From contig CALSCQ010002377.1 of assembly GCA_943704525.1 (NCBI GenBank), positions 1-10,180 on the forward strand: DNA of 10,180 bases. The letters are read 5' to 3'. Below are positions 9,788 through 10,180 of the stretch, piece after piece. The DNA is from Pigoraptor vietnamica. Taxonomy: Eukaryota; Opisthokonta; Filasterea. The notes below the pieces were generated by a model. It searched no databases. It saw only the letters and a program-made list of their open reading frames with translations, and was not told the DNA's origin. Position 1 is the stretch's first letter, and each line of letters starts with the position of its first letter. The translations under genes and the position numbers were made by a program.

Positions 9788-9999
9788 ACACACACAACAC
9801 AAGTGAGCGCGACATCCTAAGACAACATTTAATGGAAGATAAAAGAGGTCGGCAATTCGACGTACCGCTCCCTGCGCTGGTACCGCTTGAGCGTGGCCAT
9901 GAGAGACTTTGCGTCGGCGTGCTGGTCCTCGTCAAGCGCGACGTCGACGGCGTCAAAACTCACATCGAGTATGTACCGCGGAACATTCGCGGGCGTCGC
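265..9999 (-). CDS. VPS13D: VPS13D-like bridge-like lipid transfer protein, internal part (11 exons)
   Basis: VPS13 proteins are long rods with a hydrophobic groove that carry phospholipids between membranes at contact sites. The spliced product is about 2513 residues and partial at both ends. Recognisable family blocks occur in order: an LDEDQHADAKSL segment, RFRPSVPVAGNALVWFRFA, YEDIRYYRSLA, a GSWSSWMRG box, repeated groove strands ending in VVVPQSS-type motifs, a LEVFSVRM block split by an intron, a UBA domain, WEPLLEPW, and the VAB start FVPYAVVNMTGRPLTF. All ten internal junctions are GT...AG and keep phase. The UBA followed by a DVPLA segment and WEPLLEPW matches human VPS13D as I recall it; VPS13A, B and C lack the UBA. 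Family assignment is very secure. The D-type assignment is likely but rests on the UBA and motif order, with no alignment run. Missing here are the chorein N-terminus, most of VAB and the C-terminus. Confidence 0.92.
773..1019 (-). other. intron J-K, 247 bp, AT-rich
   Basis: Donor is GTGGGGCAT; acceptor is CGCCCTTTTGTCACTCAG. The middle (about 790-880) is strongly AT-rich and pyrimidine-rich on the minus strand, in contrast to the GC-rich exons on either side. Stops are frequent in all minus-strand frames. No dinucleotide repeat is present. Confidence 0.85.
1020..1499 (-). CDS. VPS13D: VPS13 exon J: UBA domain, last groove strands, WEPLLEPW (residues 2185-2344)
   Basis: The 480-nt exon begins TSAAEARLDRLMGLGYSREW and continues CSKALDESGGISDLAAEWLF. 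This is a complete three-helix UBA fold (about residues 2190-2227): LGY in the first loop stands where canonical UBAs have MGF or MGY, with AL in helix 2 and W-L-F in helix 3. Such domains bind ubiquitin. A Glu/Arg/Gln linker follows, then strands ISVADFELTLIDDSAGLDVP and FTIVVELVIDHYNG, and SVWEPLLEPWDCTVK. The W-EP-(L/F)-(L/I)-EP-W motif marks the strand that leads into the adaptor-binding region. The same order (UBA, DVPLA, YYN, WEP..EPW) is what I recall for human VPS13D. Donor is GTGAAG|GTGGGG, phase 0. Confidence 0.92.
1371..1484 (-). other. UBA domain within exon J
   Basis: Residues 2190-2227 fit the UBA pattern: L..LM.LGY(S)RE.C.KAL..S.G....AAEWLF.NA. The LGY loop and the WLF end are the usual ubiquitin-contact surface. 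The domain starts almost at an exon boundary, consistent with its being a discrete inserted module between two groove segments. Confidence 0.9.
1500..1707 (-). other. intron I-J, 208 bp, with short (CA)n
   Basis: Donor is GTGCGTTTAG; acceptor is CCTGTCGCACGCGCAG. A CA/GT tract lies at 1607-1625. It separates the groove helix from the UBA domain. Confidence 0.85.
1607..1625. repeat. short (GT)n tract
   Basis: About nine GT units inside intron I-J, followed by a degenerate GTGCGTATGTGC tail. Confidence 0.95.
1708..1941 (-). CDS. VPS13D: VPS13 exon I: FDFRLILAIAKNLPEG helix and linker (residues 2107-2184)
   Basis: The 234-nt exon reads SDPGSAVLDTTVCVAIESTR and then VRFSHFDFRLILAIAKNLPE. The second part matches the VPS13 pattern of a strand, then (S/T)Y.D(V/M)(K/R)L(L/F)L.(M/I)L, the helix that ends a groove module. 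A charged Gly/Ala-rich linker (QKKGEKGEGVVDGAGAVSAV) leads to the UBA domain encoded by the next exon. Phase 0 in and out; donor is AAGATG|GTGCGT. Confidence 0.88.
1942..2178 (-). other. intron H-I, 237 bp, with degenerate 90-bp repeat
   Basis: Donor is GTGGGAGCT; acceptor is CCTACGCCTTCGTACAG with a possible branch-point CTTAAT just upstream. It contains two diverged copies of a roughly 90-bp unit starting at 1988 and 2078. In-frame stops are present. Confidence 0.85.
1988..2150. repeat. two degenerate copies of a ~90-bp intronic unit
   Basis: GTTTGCACG followed by ATG begins at 1988 and again at 2078. Both copies continue through CTG.GTTT.TGTGT and a TGTG.GT segment. An ungapped comparison by eye over about 70 bases gives roughly two-thirds identity. 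Confidence 0.7.
2179..2265 (-). CDS. VPS13D: VPS13 exon H: 29-codon exon with VFSVRM and IVDPF motifs (residues 2078-2106)
   Basis: The 87-nt exon reads VFSVRMDRGEESAVNIVDPF and then TLSVNVANE. The VPS13 family has L.VFSCRM...(E/T)....I(I/V)(D/E)P at this place, so the exon is well supported despite its size. Phase 0 at both ends; acceptor is TTCAAAG, donor GAACGAG|GTGGGA. An automatic gene finder could easily skip it, because skipping keeps the frame. Confidence 0.88.
2266..2378 (-). other. intron G-H, 113 bp, shortest in the window
   Basis: Donor is GTGCGCCGG; acceptor is CACTTGTCTTCAAAG after a pyrimidine-rich stretch with possible branch-point sequences. No dinucleotide repeat is present. 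It interrupts the conserved LEVFS motif. Confidence 0.85.
2379..2588 (-). CDS. VPS13D: VPS13 exon G: RPEFIVLEDA strand (residues 2008-2077)
   Basis: The 210-nt exon begins with a Lys-rich segment (AGKKRKAKNR). It then reads LLVKVSVTRPEFIVLEDAAR and TDSHGIVLRFCAVIKF, the family strand pair N..I..PE(I/V)VF(V/L)ED....D..A(L/I)V(L). It closes with NSLSAALEELE, the strand that leads into the LEVFSCRM block. Phase 0 in and out; donor is CTGGAG|GTGCGC. Joined to exon H it gives LEELE-VFSVRM, as expected. Confidence 0.9.
2589..2801 (-). other. intron F-G, 213 bp
   Basis: Donor is ATG|GTCAGTACG, atypical with C at +3; acceptor is TTTTGTATTTCGCAG. It is relatively AT-rich next to its exons. The length is a multiple of three with a single in-frame TAA at 2643-2645. 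A shifted donor GTACGC four bases on would break phase. Confidence 0.75.
2802..4985 (-). CDS. VPS13D: VPS13 exon F: large groove exon, second copy of RBG module (residues 1280-2007)
   Basis: This 2184-nt exon is phase 0 at both ends. Strands of one module come first (LDVPSISFSLLRLDSHTG), then VGGLGIDDLAAVAHAFKRVL, SAVHYIHTQRFLADILSFKA and VSPQIIVPVSSMGMRGLCVK. ELSVELIVERILEPR follows, which aligns with the conserved L.LEVVVERNL segment of animal VPS13. Next come a Gln run, QSLTAVDVRPDATSVFKHII, and DVIDMHIDSVRGHVVFEWLS, the strand-plus-helix that ends a module. The tail is a charged helix (SRQLEQLKEDRARRMSQGEQ). A Glu run lies near 4460-4481. The donor AGCATG|GTCAGT is weaker than the others in this gene but is the only nearby site that keeps phase. 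Confidence 0.88.
3843..4272 (-). other. RBG module, second copy (exon F)
   Basis: The unit runs from GGLGIDDLAAVAHAFKRVL through YIHTQRFLADILSFKAALD and a linker to SPQIIVPVSSMGMRGLCVKL and GTMTLSN, about 143 residues. It aligns with the exon E unit element by element and with the single equivalent segment I recall in animal VPS13A. Confidence 0.75.
4986..5138 (-). other. intron E-F, 153 bp
   Basis: Donor is CAG|GTGCGTGAG and the start is GT/CA-rich. A likely branch-point CTAAC lies near 5000 and the chosen acceptor is GTGACGATGCAG. Two further CAG trinucleotides 6 and 12 bases downstream are in the same phase and could serve instead, which would shorten the protein by 2 or 4 residues. The length is a multiple of three, with one in-frame TGA at 5067-5069. 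Confidence 0.7.
5090..5137. repeat. degenerate CA/GT-rich tract at the intron E-F donor
   Basis: Alternating CA, CG and TG dinucleotides on the plus strand, not a perfect microsatellite. On the gene strand it forms the first third of the intron and begins at the donor GTGCGTGAG. Confidence 0.75.
5139..7733 (-). CDS. VPS13D: VPS13 exon E: large groove exon, first copy of RBG module (residues 415-1279)
   Basis: This is a 2595-nt exon, phase 0 at both ends. It starts AAQDEIEGDLDWVDVSVEVY and continues into APRFLIPSC, the usual VPS13 strand with a Pro near the membrane-side edge. Further strands follow, with a long acidic Ser/Asp tract at about residues 668-695. Then come ALTVIDASETVVPEFKRIVE, LGKIVLADLTAEGALYREVL, YVHTQRFIFEVVRWAEELAE and VAAPTVVVPQSSHSDSLLIA. 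These are elements of repeating beta-groove modules that form the lipid channel. It ends in a basic Lys/Ala tail KKQATKPKKTKAAQ at donor CAG|GTGCGT. No membrane segments or signal peptide are visible. The loops are richer in Ala, Pro and Asp than I recall for animal homologues. Confidence 0.9.
5578..6045 (-). other. RBG module, first copy (exon E)
   Basis: The unit runs from LGKIVLADLTAEGALYREVL through YVHTQRFIFEVVRWAEE and a linker to APTVVVPQSSHSDSLLIASL and GRFVV. The order of elements is the same as in the second copy in exon F, over about 156 residues. Confidence 0.75.
7734..7988 (-). other. intron D-E, 255 bp, GT/CA-rich with 39-bp tandem repeat
   Basis: Donor is GTGCGATCG and acceptor is CCTCGACAACGCAG. 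Its centre (about 7801-7947) is degenerate CA repeat with a near-perfect 39-bp duplication. Its length is a multiple of three. Read in the exon frame it has one stop (TAG at 7797-7799), so intron status is inferred from splice signals and family alignment. A CAG nine bases into the following exon is an alternative acceptor in the same phase. Confidence 0.8.
7801..7947. repeat. GT-rich degenerate microsatellite with 39-bp tandem duplication
   Basis: A unit starting GTGCGTGTGTGAGTTTG occupies 7811-7849 and is repeated at 7850-7888 with a single A-to-T difference. Purer GT/GTGC repeat follows to about 7947. The whole tract is inside intron D-E. Confidence 0.92.
7989..8232 (-). CDS. VPS13D: VPS13 exon D: groove strands and FF motif (residues 333-414)
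   Basis: It reads RFAYALSPRTALNELSLG, a short Ser/Gly loop, then FRAEYAEFDGAKSVSVDMLG and DFVYNPACVARILRFFGTG. The last part matches the family pattern of a strand with P.E(I/V).Y....V..(I/V)..FF, which closes a groove module around residues 550-600 of animal VPS13 proteins. The exon is 244 nt and ends in phase 0 at AGGAAG|GTGCGA. The tail RSTQRRAKGGRK is basic and poorly conserved, so the exact donor is the least certain part, but the next exon requires phase 0. Confidence 0.85.
8233..8485 (-). other. intron C-D, 253 bp
   Basis: Donor is GTGCGG; acceptor is TGCCCTTGCCACAG after a T-rich stretch. It splits an Arg codon (AG|G). Unlike most of its neighbours it has no CA/GT microsatellite. Confidence 0.85.
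8486..9129 (-). CDS. VPS13D: VPS13 exon C: YEDI helix, basic linker, GSWSSWMRG box (residues 119-333)
   Basis: The exon starts SLETRLTYEDIRYYRSLA, the conserved VPS13 helix after the basic Y..LYKKKL helix. A Lys/Ala-rich linker follows (KKARDAKKKSEPKADAP), then GSWSSWMRGIVG, which corresponds to the family's G-W-F-S-W/GLWG box. A Ser/Ala-rich, probably disordered stretch comes next, then LSEVLNASDAAIAADLGL, equivalent to the L.PEE...LY.AIGY segment. After this come the first strands of the next groove module (LNVAVTSGSCAL... and PFVELHFASLIVEASRLG). It is 644 nt, phase 0 in and phase 2 out. Donor is ACAG|GTGCGG after VDRTMGDD. The linker is longer and more low-complexity than I recall for animal homologues. 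Confidence 0.9.
9130..9385 (-). other. intron B-C, 256 bp, donor inside GT repeat
   Basis: The intron begins directly with GTGTGTGCGTGTGTGTGT and ends in CCTCACACGCAG. An AG ten bases further upstream (CACAAG) would break the phase set by exon B, so it was not used. Confidence 0.8.
9366..9385. repeat. short CA tract overlapping a splice donor
   Basis: CA repeat with one CG interruption. On the gene strand it reads GTGTGTGCGTGTGTGTGT and its first GT is the donor of intron B-C. Confidence 0.9.
9386..9605 (-). CDS. VPS13D: VPS13 exon B: RFRP block (residues 45-118)
   Basis: This 220-nt exon encodes YQRFRPSVPVAGNALVWFRF and then a basic helix ending in the YVEAYIKKLL and ATKTQLE segments. This is one of the most conserved VPS13 blocks: the family pattern is K/R-F-RP..P...NA..WW.(Y/F)A, then a helix with W...(K)R......Y..LYK.KL. 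It packs against the chorein end of the lipid groove in family structures. The exon ends in phase 0 at GAG|GTGTGTGCG. The donor lies in a GT repeat, so nearby alternative GT sites exist, but only this one keeps phase with the next exon and the family sequence. Confidence 0.9.
9606..9865 (-). other. intron A-B, 260 bp, with (CA)n microsatellite
   Basis: Donor is GTACGT and acceptor is CTGTCGTGCAG. It splits an Arg codon after the second base. A long CA/TG microsatellite at about 9719-9796 occupies nearly a third of it. Confidence 0.85.
9719..9796. repeat. (CA)n microsatellite
   Basis: A near-perfect CA tract with TA interruptions close to each end, inside intron A-B. Read on either strand it gives long stop-free frames of alternating Thr-His or Cys-Val that are not genes. 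Confidence 0.97.
9866..9999 (-). CDS. VPS13D: VPS13 exon A: N-terminal body (residues 1-45)
   Basis: The exon is 134 nt, begins in phase 0 and ends after two bases of an Arg codon. The frame reads PRYILDVSFDAVDVALDEDQ and then HADAKSLMATLKRYQRRER. This is the VPS13 segment in which a strand is followed by a conserved LD.DQ..D..SL helix, normally about 300 residues into the protein. Donor is GAGCG|GTACGT. Joining it to the next exon restores ER-YQRFRP, exactly as the family requires. The acceptor at 10000/9999 is supported by a clear pyrimidine tract but not by the far side of the intron. Confidence 0.85.
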
Positions 10000-10180
10000 C
10001 TGAAACGAACACAGGGCAGAAACGAGTGTCAGTGCGCGGTTTCGTGAACGGAGTGATAATGAAAATCAAATGCGAGGAGGGAGAATATGTCGGATGAAGT
10101 AGGAAGAAAGTGTGCGTGCGTGTGGGTATGTATATGTCGTCCCCAAGAGAGTAAGAGAGGAGGGGGGGGGGGGGGGGGGG
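10000..10180 (-). other. partial intron upstream of first visible exon
   Basis: On the minus strand this stretch is pyrimidine-rich and ends in TTCGTTTCAG, a good acceptor, directly before the exon at 9999. No donor or upstream exon is visible, so the intron runs past the window. It carries a short CA-rich patch and, at its far end, a homopolymer run. I see no coding sequence in it. Confidence 0.7.
10162..10180. repeat. poly-G run at window end
   Basis: Nineteen consecutive G at the edge of the window (poly-C on the gene strand), within the upstream intron. It could be a true homopolymer or a read or assembly artefact at a contig end. Confidence 0.9.

Overview
The window comes from a nuclear eukaryotic genome and holds the middle of one large, intron-rich gene on the minus strand. 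It encodes a VPS13-family bridge-like lipid transfer protein, most similar in layout to VPS13D. I see no second gene, RNA gene, mobile element or CRISPR array. Exons are GC-rich and free of stops in one continuous minus-strand frame. They are separated by introns of about 113-260 bp with GT...AG ends, many full of CA/GT microsatellite. The organism is not identifiable from this window alone. The GC-rich exons, many short introns and AG|GTGCG-type donors fit an alga or other free-living protist better than an animal, but this is inference.

Layout, read in the gene's direction from high to low coordinates: a partial intron runs from 10180 to 10000. Eleven exons follow: 9999-9866, 9605-9386, 9129-8486, 8232-7989, 7733-5139, 4985-2802, 2588-2379, 2265-2179, 1941-1708, 1499-1020 and 772-265. 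A partial intron (264-1) runs off the other end. The ten internal junctions all keep phase. They join into 7540 coding nt, about 2513 residues, with neither the start nor the stop codon of the gene in the window. Residue numbers below count from the first codon at 9999.

Protein map: the first four exons carry the conserved VPS13 N-terminal body just after the missing chorein domain, including the RFRP..P..GNA..W block and the YEDI..YRSLA helix. The two very large exons carry repeating beta-groove (RBG) modules, one of which is present twice. The smaller exons that follow hold another RBG module, then a ubiquitin-associated (UBA) domain, then the WEPLLEPW motif, and last the start of the VPS13 adaptor-binding (VAB) domain. 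UBA directly before the WEPLLEPW strand is the arrangement of VPS13D, which acts at mitochondrial, peroxisomal and ER contacts. The chorein N-terminus lies beyond position 10180. The rest of VAB and the C-terminal ATG2_C/PH-like part lie beyond position 1.

Notable points are the UBA domain, the duplicated groove module, the donor consensus, the clustering of four introns at 253-260 bp, three introns that are multiples of three with one in-frame stop each, and the dinucleotide-repeat load of the introns. Both window ends fall in low-complexity DNA (a GT tract and a G run), which suggests contig breaks.
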